A stretch of 64,000 nt of DNA, from assembly GCF_945859705.1 (NCBI RefSeq), contig NC_079135.1:34149679-34213678 (forward strand), read 5' to 3'. Origin of the DNA: Episyrphus balteatus (lineage: Eukaryota > Arthropoda > Insecta > Diptera > Syrphidae). Shown here piece after piece: positions 11,993 to 24,214 of this stretch (the stretch's first letter is position 1; every line of letters starts with the position of its first letter). The notes under the pieces were generated by a model. It was not told where the DNA came from. It did no database searches and saw only the letters and a program-made list of their open reading frames with translations. Made by a program: the position numbers and the translations under genes.

Positions 11993-14510
11993 ACTAAAGT
12001 CTTCGACTAAAGTCTTCGACTAAAGTCTTCGACAAAAGTCTTCGACAAAAGTCTTCGACAAAAGTCGTCGACAAAAGTCTTCGACAAAAGTCGTCGACAA
12101 AAGTCGTCGACAAAAGTCTTCGACAAAAGTCGTCGACAAAAGTCATCGACAAAAGTCGTCGACAAAAGTCGTCGACAAAAGTCGTCGACAAAAGTCGTCG
12201 ACTAAAGTCTTCGACTAAAGTCGTCGACAAAAGTCGTCGACAAAAGTCGTCGACAAAAGTCGTCGACAAAAGTCGTCGACAAAAGTCGTCGACAAAAGTC
12301 TTCGACAAAAGTCGTCGACAAAAGTCGTCGACAAAAGTCGTCGACAAAAGTCGTCGACAAAAGTTGTTGACAAAAGTCGTTGACTAAAGTCTTCGACTAA
12401 AGTCTTCGACTAAAGTCGTCGACAAAAGTCGTCGACAAAAGTCGTCGACAAAAGTCGTCGACAAAAGTCGTCGACAAAAGTTGTTGACAAAAGTCGTTGA
12501 CTAAAGTCTTCGACTAAAGTCTTCGACTAAAGTCTTCGACTAAAGTCTTCGACTAAAGTCGTCGACAAAAGTCGTCGACAAAAGTCGTCGACAAAAGTCG
12601 TCGACAAAAGTCGTCGACAAAAGTCGTCGACAAAAGTCTTCGACAAAAGTCGTCGACAAAAGTCGTCGACAAAAGTCGTCGACAAAAGTCGTCGATAAAA
12701 GTTGTCGACAAAAGTTGTTGACAAAAGTCGTTGACTAAAGTCTTCGACTAAAGTCTTCGACTAAAGTCTTCGACTAAAGTCTTCGACAAAAGTCTTCGAC
12801 AAAAGTCTTCGACAAAAGTCGTCGACAAAAGTCGTCGACAAAAGTCGTCGGCAAAAGTCGTCGACAAAAGTCGTCGACAAAAATCGTCGACAAGAGTCGT
12901 TGACAAAAGTCTTCGACAAAAGTCGTCGACAAAAGTCTTCGACAAAAGTCGTCGACAAAAGTCGTCGACAAAAGTCGTCGACAAAAGTCTTCGACAAAAG
13001 TCGTCGACAAAAGTCGTCGACAAAAGTCGTCGACAAAAGTCGTCGACAAAAGTCGTCGACAAAAGTCGTCGACTAAAGTCTTCAACTAAAGTCTTCGACT
13101 AAAGTCGTCGACAAAAGTCGTCGACAAAAGTCGTCGACAAAAGTCGTCGACAAAAGTCGTCGACAAAAGTCGTCGACAAAAGTCGTCGACTAAAGTCGTC
13201 GACAAAAGTCGTCGACAAAAGTCGTCGACAAAAGTCGTCGACAAAAGTCGTCGACAAAAGTCGTCGATAAAAGTTGTCGACAAAAGTTGTTGACAAAAGT
13301 CGTTGACTAAAGTCTTCGACTAAAGTCTTCGACTAAAGTCTTCGACTAAAGTCTTCGACAAAAGTCTTCGACAAAAGTCTTCGACAAAAGTCGTCGACAA
13401 AAGTCGTCGACAAAAGTCGTCGACAAAAGTCGTCGACTAAAGTCGTCGACAAAAGTCTTCGACTAAAGTCTTCGACTAAAGTCTTCGACTAAAGTCTTCG
13501 ACTAAAGTCTTCGACTAAAGTCTTCGACTAAAGTCTTCGACTAAAGTCTTCGACTAAAGTCTTCGACAAAAGTCGTCGACAAAAGTCGTCGACAAAAATC
13601 GTCGACAAAAGTCGTTGACAAAAGTCGTTGACAAAAGTCGTCGACAAAAGTCGTCGACAAAAGTCGTCGGCAAAAGTCGTCGACAAAAATCGTAGACAAG
13701 AGTCGTTGACAAAAGTCGTCGACTAAAGTCTTCGACTAAAGTCTTCGACTAAAGTCGTCGACAAAAGTCGTCGACAAAAGTCGTCGACAAAAGTCGTCGA
13801 CTAAAGTCGTCGACAAAAGTCTTCGACTAAAGTCTTCGACTAAAGTCTTCGACTAAAGTCTTCGACTAAAGTCGTCGACAAAAGTCGTCGACAAAAGTCG
13901 TCGACTAAAGTCGTCGACAAAAGTCGTCGACAAAAGTCGTCGACAAAAGTCGTCGACTAAAGTCGTCGACTAAAGTCGTCGACAAAAGTCTTCGACTAAA
14001 GTCGTCGACAGAAGTCGTCGACAAAAGTCGTCGACAAAAGTCGTCGACAAAAGTCGTCGACAAAAGTCGTCGACAAAAGTCGTCGACAAAAGTCGTCGAC
14101 AAAAGTCGTCGACAAAAGTCGTCGACAAAAGTCGTCGACAAAAGTCGTCGACAAAAGTCGTCGACAAAAGTCGTCGACAAAAGTCGTCGACAAAAGTCGT
14201 CGACAAAAGTCGTCGACTAAAGTCGTCGACTAAAGTCGTCGACTAAAGTCGTCGACAAAAGTCGTCGACTAAAGTCGTCGACTAAAGTCGTCGACTAAAG
14301 TCTTCGACAAAAGTCGTCGACAAATGTCGTCGACAAAAGTCGTCGACAAAAGTCGTCGACAAAAGTCGTCGACAAAAGTCGTCGACAAAAGTCGTCGACA
14401 AAAGTCGTCGACAAAAGTCGTCGACAAAAGTCGTCGACAAAAGTCGTCGACTAAAGTCTTCGACTAAAGTCGTCGACAAAAGTCGTCGACAAAAGTCTTC
14501 GACTAAAGTC
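11993..14510. repeat. 13-bp satellite, second domain rich in the GACTAAA monomer type
   Basis: The 13-bp phase continues, but a new monomer ending in ACTAAA (GTCTTCGACTAAA or GTCGTCGACTAAA) appears at about 11,993 and then alternates with the standard type. Runs of up to nine or more consecutive GTCTTCGACTAAA monomers occur near 13,450-13,560. A block of over 100 bp that includes the rare GTCGATAAAA and GTTGTCGAC variants occurs at about 12,690 and again 572 bp (44 monomers) later at about 13,262, so this domain also has local higher-order duplications. The ACTAAA variant introduces stops on both strands, which is why long open frames end near 12 kb. The GACACAA type, frequent before 11.8 kb, is not seen here. 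Confidence 0.95.
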
Positions 14511-14800
14511 GGCGACTAAAGTCTGCGACTAAAGTCGTCGACTAAAGTCGTCGACAAAAGTCGTCGACAAAAGTCTTCGACTAAAGTCGGCGACTCAAGT
14601 CTGCGACTGAAGTCGGTGACTCAAGTCGGCGACTCAAGTCGGCGACTCAAGTCAGGGACTAAAGTCGGCGATTAAAGTCGGCGATTAAAGTCGGCGACTC
14701 AAGTCGGCGAATCAAGTTGATTATTTGAATTGCAGATTTGAGTCGCAGATTTGAGTCGCAGATTTGAGTCGCAGTTTTGAGTCGCAATGTTTTTGTCGCT
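14511..14800. repeat. Decaying right edge of the 13-bp satellite
   Basis: Monomers drift stepwise from GTCGTCGACTAAA to GTCGGCGACTCAA (about 14,580-14,710), with scattered GTCTGCGACTGAA forms, and then to a 13-bp GTCGCAGATTTGA type (about 14,735-14,785). The repeat then fades into unique AT-rich DNA. The 13-bp spacing is held across the change in sequence, so these are diverged monomers and not a different repeat. Edges of satellite arrays are expected to diverge because they are homogenised less by unequal exchange. Confidence 0.9.
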
Positions 14801-17094
14801 GATTCTCTTCGCAGAAGAATGTTATTATATAATTGTGCAAAGGAATAGAGTTTTGATGTTGCTCCTTTTTCAGATAACATATCAAAATTGATTGACAAAA
14901 AATTCAAAACTTCAATTAAAATTAAGTTGTCATCTACTTTGTTTTTTTTTTTTATTTTAATAAAAGGTTAGTTTCTTTTAAAATTGAAACTTTGACCTTG
15001 TTTTTAATATGGTGTACTTAGTATAATAATTTTGATTTGCATAGACAATTTGGTGCAATTCGATATAATTACTTATTTTACTTTTTGTTGTGCCTCCTTT
15101 TTTCAACCCCCAATTACTGAGTTTGCATTATTTATTCCTCTAGTTAGGTTTGTCACAAAAAAAAGTAAAAGAGTTTTCAAAGAAATAAACTCCGTTAAAA
15201 AATGTTTATCATTTCGCCGCCCAAATAAAATAGAAGAAATAAATAAAAAAAGGTTTGGTGAATTACCACCCCCTAATTGCCACTCTTGAAAAACATTCGT
15301 GTGGTTAAAATTACATGAAAAAATACACAGATATATGCACGTTGATAAATATATGAATTATGTCTCTAAGTATACACAATTTGATAAAGCACGCGGAACG
15401 TGAAAAAAAAATATGAAAACAAAAGCTTAATTATCCCGCCCGGGGAACTGTCAAATCTCAGCCACATGAGTGCCTATACCTTTACATACAAATGACAGGG
15501 CCAATTAGTTTAATTACATTCGCTTGCAGTTTTCCCAATTATCTTCACATGAAATCGTAAGCGAAACAATAGAATGAGAAATAAAATAAACAAGGTGGGT
15601 GGTGGGAGAGATAAAAGTTGATATAGACGAACCGGAGGAGCTGCAACATTTGACATGCCAACAACAACAACCGGTAGAATATAATATTTTTCTGTCAATT
15701 AACTGCATTGGGGTTAATTTCCAGGATCATGATAGTATCGTTCTGCTCGGTAGAAATTCAAATCGCTTTCGCTTGAATCTACAGCAGCTTAAGTAGGGAT
15801 ATGTTTACGCAGGCTTAAAAAAGTCAGAAGTATCCGATAAATTACTGCAACGACAAAAACGAAATTTCCTTTCACAACGGCAATAATGTTATTTCAAAAT
15901 AAATCTAATATTCTACCAGGCTGCTGTTTTTTGGTGTCCTTTTACTTCTCGACCACCGTCACACACATAGCATACCCAAGGACCTGGATAGATAGAAAGA
16001 AAGATTGAAACTATTTTAGGCACTGCTGCTGTTTAGTATTCAAAAAGTGCAAAACTGAACTAATTGCATTTGGATTGCATTATGGTTTGTTAATCCGGAT
16101 ATCCTCACTGTCCTCCTTGTGTGTCGTCGTTCTCGTGATGAAAAATAGGAGACGGAGATGGATTTGGCGAATATTTCATTACGTTTCACATCACACGAAT
16201 GAATTAGATAACTTTGTTTTCGTTTTAAATTTGCTGCGAACAAATTAGCTTTCATTCAGTATCGTAAGGATTTTTAAGGACAATTTAAAAATAATACAAG
16301 GAAGTTTTCCAATCTGATATCGAAATGAAGAAAATGTATCTGAAGGGTTTTATAGGCCAAATTTTTGACAATTTTTTGTAATAGATTGGTTATATTATTT
16401 TAAGCATGATCGATTTCTTTAAGGAAGTAAAATCAAATTATGTAGTGGCAATATAAACTATATTTACGAACCAAAACCTTCATTAAAGAATGAAAAACAC
16501 TTATTTATCAATGCGTCGGAAAATTCCGTGTCATTTTTAATCTTTTTTATTCATATTTTATCTAGAAAAAGTAATTTGGATTTAAGAATATAACACCTTT
16601 ATAGTCTTAATACATACATTTAAAAATTTTATTTTGTTGGGTTTTTTAATTAACATTTTTGATTCTTGGGTCTCAATTCAAATGTTTAAGTATTGAATTT
16701 TATTACAGGGTTTTTTTTAGCACTAGTTATCTCAAAAATAACCTTTCATCCGGATTAAAATGGACTTTCTGGTTTCTTTTTTCGTTTGACAAATGAAACC
16801 ACATTTTATTAATATAGGAGAGACACTTTCTACAAAAGTACATTATATAAAATGTCTTCTTCAATAGATATCTTTTTTCTTTTTATATTTTTTCTTGGAA
16901 AAGATCCGTTTTTGTGCTTATCATTTATATTTTTGAATTTTTAATTTTGACCATTTAATTTAATGATTTCAAAACGTTAATTGGGAAAACGAAAGTATTC
17001 GATGCTAGTTTATCAAATTTTAAACAATTGTTAAAAAATAGATTCCCAAATTAATTTAGGTCTTGGAGAAAAGCAAAAATACCAAAATCTTACT
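14801..17094. other. AT-rich unique sequence, no gene recognised
   Basis: I see only short open frames without recognisable domains, none with convincing splice sites or codon bias. A small GC-richer stretch lies at about 15,430-15,680. Nothing further can be supported. Confidence 0.5.
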
Positions 17095-18060
17095 TTTTTT
17101 CTAAAAACACTCTTCGTAAAGAAATCGAACTGAAGATAACAGCAACAAACATGATATTACGACGTTAGAGAACGCCAAAAAAGTTGGTTGTATAATTCTG
17201 TCTGTCTGTTATGTATTATTTTTAGAGTTAGTAATAAATGCATTTTTCTATTGAGGAATAAAGCGGAGTAATAGCGTTGTGCTCATCTTCATTGACTTTT
17301 TTGAGCCACTTGGAATTGAAAATGCGCTGTTTTTAGTTAACATATAAATGAGGAATTGTTTCAGGATGTCAAATATGTCTTTAACTCAATTTTGGATTTT
17401 TGGCTCATGCGCCCTTTTTGCTTAGTACGGCAGTATAGCCTTAGACGCTTCACCGGTTTTCTTATAATTTGGTGGTAACAGTTTTGGGCGATTCCTCAGA
17501 GAAGGAATTTAATTTTTTGGTATAAATACAAACGGTACGAAAATAATCATTTTTATCAAAAAAACAAAACCGACTTCCATTATTCAAAACGGGGTTTTAT
17601 GGTTTTTTTAATAGTTCCTATGGCTTTAACAGAACGAAATTGAAATGGGACCACACTGCAGCCACTAGCTTTCCAATACAAAAAGAATTATCAAAATTGA
17701 TTGACTCTGTCCAAAGTTATGCAGTAACAAACATAAAAAAAAAAAAAAAAAAATACAGACGAATTGAATACCTCCTCCTTTTTCGAAGTCGGTAAAAAGA
17801 AAAACTTGTTATTCTTTTGACGGCTTTGACGATTTCGATTAAAATTTGTGTGTTTAAAAATTGTATTGTAGCGAATAAAATTTGGGCTTCTTTTTAACGG
17901 CCGGCATGCACCTGCCATAGAAGCGTTTTGTTGATTTCTGATTTTCTCGTAAGCGATTATGATTTAAATGACCATGTTTACACAAAATCGTTAAAACTTA
18001 CAATATTTTCAAAAGAAACTTTTTTTGGAATTTTCCTAAAATATCATTTTTTTTTGAAAA
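17095..18060 (+). mobile_element. Degenerate arm of the fold-back element family
   Basis: Bases 17,155-17,215 (a stretch with GAGAACGCCAAAAAAGT followed by TCTGTCTGTCTG) closely match the start of the right arm of the fold-back element at 25,380-25,450 and the copy at 59,640. Further matching pieces follow, such as CACCTGCCATAGAAGCG near 17,910, which corresponds to the ACCTGTCATAGAACGG motif of the full element. It is non-coding and looks old and interrupted; the right boundary is approximate. Confidence 0.5.
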
Positions 18061-19689
18061 CGGTGTTGAAAGGATGAAATTTTTAGAAACTTTGTTTTTT
18101 TAAAGTGTTTATTAATATTTTCTTCAATTTCCTAACTCTTAAATGTAAATAACTCTTTTTTTAATTGATTTTTATATGAATATTATGGATCATATGGATT
18201 ATAGCATTCAATTTTATTCAATACATTTTTTCTTTAATATTAAAATTGACGAAATTGATCCTGACAATAAATTTACCAAATGTATCTATAGATTATTTTG
18301 TATCCGGTAAAACATTTACACATTTGCTATTAATGGAAACAATGTTTACAGATTAACTAATTAATCTCTTTAAAAAAAATCAGTGTAACCCTATTTTAAT
18401 AAATCGAAGTTTTTAAGTTAAATACCGAAACAGGATGTAAAAATAAAAAATTCGATAAAAATCAATTCATTCCTGGAAGGAATTTGTAGGTATGTACCTA
18501 TCTACTTAAAAAATACATCCAAGTAGCAAGCAACAAATTTTCAACAATTCATTTGAAAATTCCCAACTGACACATAAACAATACAGAGAGTCAGAGGTTC
18601 ATGACGTGTTTTTCACGCCACTATTGCTCCAATTCAAGTTTTGCATGACAAACTCTTTGCTGACCATTTTTTGGGGGGACTCTTTTCATTTTCGTATATG
18701 TGTACATATTTTGAATTTTCCATTCACAAAAAGAGCTGCCCAAAATGAACATGGAATGGCAGATTGTCGTTGTGTGCGGTTTAATGTCGTCTCATAAAAT
18801 ATTTTGGCAGCATTGTGGTTTTTGACGAATGGATTCTTGCCCCCAATCCAGACAGGACCAAACCAAACTGCATTGTATTTACCTTCATAAAACTACATAT
18901 ATACAAATATATATTTTGAAATCCCAACAAAACCCGGTGTGTTGTCCACTAGAGAAAGAAATGAGGAACATTTTTGGATACGTTTCGCAAACACACAGGC
19001 CAGGCCACATTATATTGGCTTAAAGAGGGGCGGGTCTCTCATTCGTCATGAAAAATTTATTTAAAATGCAAAAGGAGTCCGATTCGGTCACAATAAAATA
19101 TCCTGCAAAACGCGTTATCACTCGAAAACAGACACAACCATTCGTGCATGTTATAGTGAAAAGGGGAGGGGGAAGGCGGGGGCTATATGTTAACTCAATA
19201 AAAATGATAGCATGTCATCCTTTGTCAAAATGTGCGAGTCAAGTTGTGGAAAAACGAATGAATTTATTTTTGAATCAAGGCATACTACAAGGGTGGAAGA
19301 GATAGGCTCATTCCGGAAATGTCAAATAACACCTTTTTGCGCAATGGTTTCAATGGGTGCCTCTAGGTCCAGGATAATGTGTCAAGTATTATGATGTTTC
19401 TTATCGTTCACATGGAATGTAAGTGGAACAGAACCTTTACTTTTCTCATATCGGATATCTGTCTCCTTGTCAAGGTAACGAATATGACAGAAATGGGTGG
19501 GGGTAAATGTATAAAGAGTTAAACAGAATACTTTACTTATCTATTATTTTTAGTTTAAATCGAGACTTATATGAGTTTTGCATTCAGATGATAAAGAATT
19601 GAAGAATTAGGATTAGACTGTGCATATAATGCCTTAACTAGACATCGTTCTCTAATTACAACGTCGCGTTGGGTATCGGAAAAAAGAAA
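18061..19689. other. AT-rich sequence, no gene recognised
   Basis: Only short open frames are present, with no similarity I recognise. The stretch around 18,820-19,400 is slightly richer in GC but has no conserved motif or splice structure that I can support. Confidence 0.45.
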
Positions 19690-22452
19690 TTTGTATCTCT
19701 TAATTAAGTGAGACATCAAAAGAGAGGTCTCTATTCTTAACTGCAAACCAAAAGATTCTTCCAGGCCTGGTTGCTGGGTTATTTCAATCCAAACATATTT
19801 TTTTTTTTACTCCTGGAGGCAGATATCTGCCGGCCAAAGAATCGAAATTTGCAACCAAAAATTTGTTTTGCTTTTTTTTCCTTACATTCCGAAAACGATA
19901 TCTTTTGACCATGAAAAGAAAGGTGTCTTTAAGCTCTATTTATAACTGAAAACTAGAAGCTTTTAGACTTCTAGTTCCTGGGATATCTCCAACCAAACAT
20001 TTTTTTTTTAATTTCCTTACATTCTGAAACCGACATCTTTTGAACAAAGTATCGAAAAAAGTTTTGGTTTACATATATGAGCTCACAGTGAACAACCCTA
20101 TGCATCCCAGTAAAAAAAAAAAACAAACTAATTTTTTTCAGATTTTTGAGAAAAAATCAAGGTTAACCCCTAGAAAAAAATCCATTTTTAAAAATTTCCT
20201 CCAAATTTATCGAGTGAGACGTCATAAGAAAGGTCTCCTTATGCTCTTTTCATAACTGAAAACTAAAAGTTTCTTGGAGATCTGGTTCTTGAGAAATTTA
20301 TAACCAAACATTTTTTTTCCTTACATTCCGAAACCGACATTCCGAAACCGATATCTTTTGAACAAAGTCTCGAAAAAAGTTTTGGTTCACATATATGAGC
20401 TCACAGTGAACAAGCCTATGCATTCCAGTAAAAAAATAACAAATTCATTTTTTTCAGATTTTTGAGAAAAAATCAAGGTTAACCCCTTGAAAAAAAAATC
20501 CATTTTTAAAAATTTCCTCCAAATTTATCGAGTGAGAAGTCATAAGAAAGGTCTCCTTATGCTCTTTTCATAACTGAAAACTAAAAGTTTCTTGGAGATC
20601 TGGTTCTTGAGAAATTTATAACCAAACATTTTTTTTTATTTTTTTTCCTTACATTCCGAAACCGACATTCCGAAACCGATATCTTTTGAACAAAGTCTCG
20701 AAAAAAGTTTTGGTTTACATATATGAGCTCACAGTGAACAAGCCTATGCATTCCAGTAAAAAAATAACAAATTCATTTTTTTCAGATTTTTGAGAAAAAA
20801 TCAAGGTTCCCTTGAAAAAAAAATCCATTTTTAAAAATTTCCTCCAAATTTATCGAGCGAGAAGTCATAAGAAAGGTCTCCTTATGCTCTTTTCATAACT
20901 GAAAACTAAAAGTTTCTTCGAGATCTGGTTCTTGAGAAATTTATAACCAAACATTTTTTTTTTATTTTTTTTCCTTACATTCCGAAACCGACATTCCGAA
21001 ACCGATATCTTTTGAACAAAGTCTCGAAAAAAGTTTTGGTTTACATATATGAGCTCACAGTGAACAAGCCTATGCATTCCAGTAAAAAAATAACAAATTC
21101 ATTTTTTTCAGATTTTTGAGAAAAAATCAAGGTTAACCCCTTGAAAATAAAATCCATTTTTAAAAATTTCCTCCAAATTTATTGAGTGAGACGTCATAAG
21201 AAAGGTCTCCTTAAGCTCATTTCATAACTGAAAACTAAAAGTTTCTTGCAGATCTGGTTCTTGAGAAATTTATAACCAAACATTTTTTTTCATTTTTTTC
21301 CTTACATTCCGAAACCGACATTCCGAAAGTATTGGTTTACATATATGAGCTCACAGTGAACAAGCCTATGCATTCCAGTAAAAAAATAACAAATTCATTT
21401 TTTTCAGATTTTTGAGAAAAAATCAAGGTTAACCCCTTGAAAAAAAAAATTTATTTTTAAGAATTTCCTCCAAATTTATCGAGTGAGAAGTCATAAGAAA
21501 GGTCTCCTTATGCTCTTTTCATAACTGAAAACTAAAAGTTTCTTGGAGATCTGGTTCTTGAGAAATTAATAAGCGAACATATTTTTTTTCATATTTTTTC
21601 CTTACATTCCGGAACCGACATTCCGAAACCGATATATATTGAACAAAGTCTCGAAAAAAGTTTTGGTTTACATATATGTATGAGCTCACAGTGAACAAGC
21701 CTATGCAATCCAGTAAAAAAATAACAAATTAATTTTTTTCAGATTTTTAAGAAAAAATCAAGGTTCCCTTGAAAAAAAAATCCATTTTTAAAAATTTCCT
21801 CCAAATTTATCGAGTGAGACGTCATAAGAAAGGTCTCCTTATGCTCTTTTCATAACTGAAAACTAAAAGTTTCTTGGAGATCTGGTTCTTGAGAAATTTA
21901 TAACCAAACATTTTTTTTTATTTTGTTTCCTTACATTCCGAAACCGACATTCCGAAGCCGATATCTTTTGAACAAAGTCTCGAAAAAAGTTTTGGTTTAC
22001 ATATATGAGCTCAAAGTGAACAACCCTATGCATTCCAGTAAAAAAATAACAAATTCATTTTTTTCAGATTTTTGAGAAAAAATCAAGGTTAACCCCTTGA
22101 AAAAAAAAATCCATTTTTAAAAATTTCCTCCAAATTTATCGAGTGAGACGTCATAAGAAAGGTCTCCTTAAGCTCTTTTCATAACTGAAAACTAAAAGTT
22201 TCTTGGAGATCTGGTTCTTGAGAAATTTATAACCAAACATTTTTTTTCATTTTTTTTGCTTACATACCGAAACCGACATTCCGAAACCGATATCTTTTGA
22301 ACAAAGTCTCGAAAAAAGTTTTGGTTTACATATATGAGCTCACAGTGAACAAGCCTATGCAATCCAGTAAAAAAATAACAAATTCATTTTTTTCAGATTT
22401 TTGAGAAAAAATCAAGGTTAACCCCTTGAAAAAAAATTCCATTTTTAAAAAT
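19690..22452 (+). repeat. Tandem array of a ~328-bp AT-rich unit (8 close copies plus diverged ones)
   Basis: The marker TATATGAGCTCACAGTGAAC recurs at 20,074, 20,392, 20,720, 21,046, 21,342, 21,673, 22,002 and 22,331, giving spacings of 318, 328, 326, 296, 331, 329 and 329 bp. Each unit also holds a conserved ACATTCCGAAACCGA motif, often doubled, a run of T's, and a GTCATAAGAAAGGTCTCC motif. Bases 19,690-20,040 carry a more diverged copy. The fifth spacing is short because about 33 bp around the GATATCTTTTGAACAAAG segment is missing. No protein is encoded. The right end is cut by the retrotransposon fragment that follows. Diverged single copies occur at 23,157, 26,860-27,370, 36,240-36,620, 59,310 and 60,140, so the unit belongs to a dispersed repeat family. 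Confidence 0.92.
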
Positions 22453-23156
22453 TAGGGTTCTTGCTATGCAGCATAATGTAAGACTCTGCTGGGTTCCCGG
22501 CCACAGTGATGTGTTCGACAACGAAAAAGCGGATGAGCTTGCAAGGGAAGGCTCAGTTCTTGATCCCTCCCTCATAGACCATAACATCAGAATCCCACAA
22601 TGTGAAATAAAGCGAAATATCGTCAACAATATTTTACAAAAAACCAATGAAAGATGGAACCTCCTAGAAACCTGCGGTCACACCAGGAAACTATGGCCGA
22701 ACTTCGACGAGAAAAAATCAAATAAGATCTTACTACTTAGTAAACCTTCCTTAAGATCACTAATAGGCGTCTTAACGGGACATAACCTACTAGGATACCA
22801 CAAAAAAAAAAAAAAAATGGGGCTTAGCACGGATGATCTATGCAGAGGCTGCGGCAATGAGGACGAACAGGAAAACACTGTTCACTTCCTCTGTCACTAC
22901 CCAGCACTCTGTTGCACTAGGAAAAAATTCTTAGGAAACTACTTCTTTAATGAATTAGAAGAACTATTGGAACTCTCAGGCAATAGCCTACTGAACTTTG
23001 TCAAGTCCTCCAAATGGCTCGAACAATCATAGCATTTATAGGTTAACACTTTTTCATGAAGTTACAATACTTCAAGGTATAACAAGGGATCTACATTGAT
23101 CTAAGTGTGACGGTTACAAAATCAACTGTCAGCCCATATAACCTAACCTAACCTAA
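22453..23156 (+). mobile_element. 5'-truncated non-LTR retrotransposon, 3' end with CCTAA tail
   Basis: This segment interrupts the ~328-bp array: the array unit stops after a ...TTTTTAAAAATT motif, and sequence of the same family resumes as TCTATTCTTAACTGTAAACC at about 23,159. Between them lies the C-terminal coding end of a retrotransposon (RNase H and a cysteine-histidine knuckle), about 120 bp of 3' untranslated sequence, and a tail of three CCTAA repeats at 23,141-23,156. 5' truncation and a simple-repeat tail instead of poly(A) are usual for several insect LINE groups. About 45 bp of the host repeat appears to be missing at the junction. Confidence 0.75.
22455..23032 (+). pseudogene. 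RNase H / C-terminal knuckle fragment of a LINE polyprotein
   Basis: About 190 residues are open, with no upstream RT or endonuclease part, so this is the 3' remnant of ORF2 and not a functional gene. Near the start, the motif WVPGHSDVFDNEKADELARE is the C-terminal RNase H signature: a conserved His in GH and the last catalytic Asp in the ADELA part. Here FDNE replaces the usual GNE. About 90 residues later comes CRGCG...HFLCHYPALC, a C-x2-C...H...C pattern found after RNase H in many dipteran non-LTR elements. A 16-A tract at 22,801-22,816 encodes a Lys run just before this knuckle and probably expanded after insertion, yet the frame stays open. Presence of RNase H argues for an I/LOA/R1-type clade over classical Jockey, but the clade is inference. 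Confidence 0.85.
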
Positions 23157-23330
23157 AGTTCTATTCTTAACTGTAAACCAAAACTTTCTTGAAGGCCTGG
23201 TTGCTGAGTTATTTCAATCCAATCATATTTTTTCTTACTCTTGGAGACATAAATGTCTGCGGACCAAAGTCTTGAATCAATGTTACAGATTTTCGAAAAA
23301 TACAATATTTTTTTTTTTTTAAGAGGTTTC
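23157..23330 (+). repeat. Diverged copy of the ~328-bp repeat family
   Basis: The text TCTATTCTTAACTGTAAACC, then GGCCTGGTTGCTGAGTTATT and CTTGGAGACATAAATGTCTG, matches bases 19,730-19,850 closely. It is the right-hand part of the array that the retrotransposon split. Confidence 0.75.
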
Positions 23331-24214
23331 TTTACTACAAAATTTCTCGTGGGGCTCTGGCAACCGTTGAACTAAACAAAACTGGCAAGCTAATAATTTC
23401 AAACAAACATTTAAGTCGGTGCAAATATTTTCCACGCACACACTAAATTTATAGTCATCTTCTTTATTTGTCAAGATAAATAATATCAAGACAAGTTTTC
23501 ACTACCTACCTATATCTTATGTAGAAGAAAAATCAAAAGCTGCTACTTCTTTTTCTCTCTCTCATTTTATCAGTTTCTCTTATTTGCTAAAACACTTTCC
23601 ACAAATAATAAAATATTTAAATTTTAAATTAGGCTACCACACTGCTTTTTCGATTTGCTTGCATTCGTTCAATCATGAATATCGAACTAATTTATGGCTT
23701 TTGTCAACATTAGTTTGATTTAATTTATTTAAGAGTTCTCGTTTAAACAAATAACCGAATGTAATTAATCTTTCCCTGGTGGTTTAGATTGAATAAAAAA
23801 AAAAAAAACTATGACTAGATAAATTCTATGTTTTTTGGTGTCTGTGGAATTTATTGAAATAAAACCATTGGAAACTATTTCTATCTGCAAAGAAATGTAT
23901 AGTGTACGTAGGTAGGTATAAGTTTAACGTACTGGAGTCAATTTTAATTCAATTGAAATCATAACTTTTGGTAATAATTAATTAGCATTTTGAATAGAAG
24001 TAATAACCCTGTAGTAATTAAATTAATTTATTTATGGAAACAGTTTTTTTTTTTTTTTATAAATAGTATTGATTATAAAATTTTACATAATGATGATTTT
24101 ACAGTCACAACAAGGCCAATGAAATAATTATTATTATTGAATAGATCACTCAAGTTTTGCAAAAATATGAACTTTATAATTTGTAAAACCAAGCAATGAA
24201 TTTAATTCAATAAT
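23331..24214. other. AT-rich sequence, no gene recognised
   Basis: No open frame of note and no repeat that I could match elsewhere in the window. Several long A or T runs occur. Confidence 0.45.

Noticed and set aside
1..14800. CRISPR array
   Set aside because: The repeats are 13 bp, directly adjacent without unique spacers, and the window is eukaryotic.
23141..23156. Telomeric TTAGG array
   Set aside because: Only three CCTAA units, located at the 3' end of a retrotransposon fragment and internal to the window.
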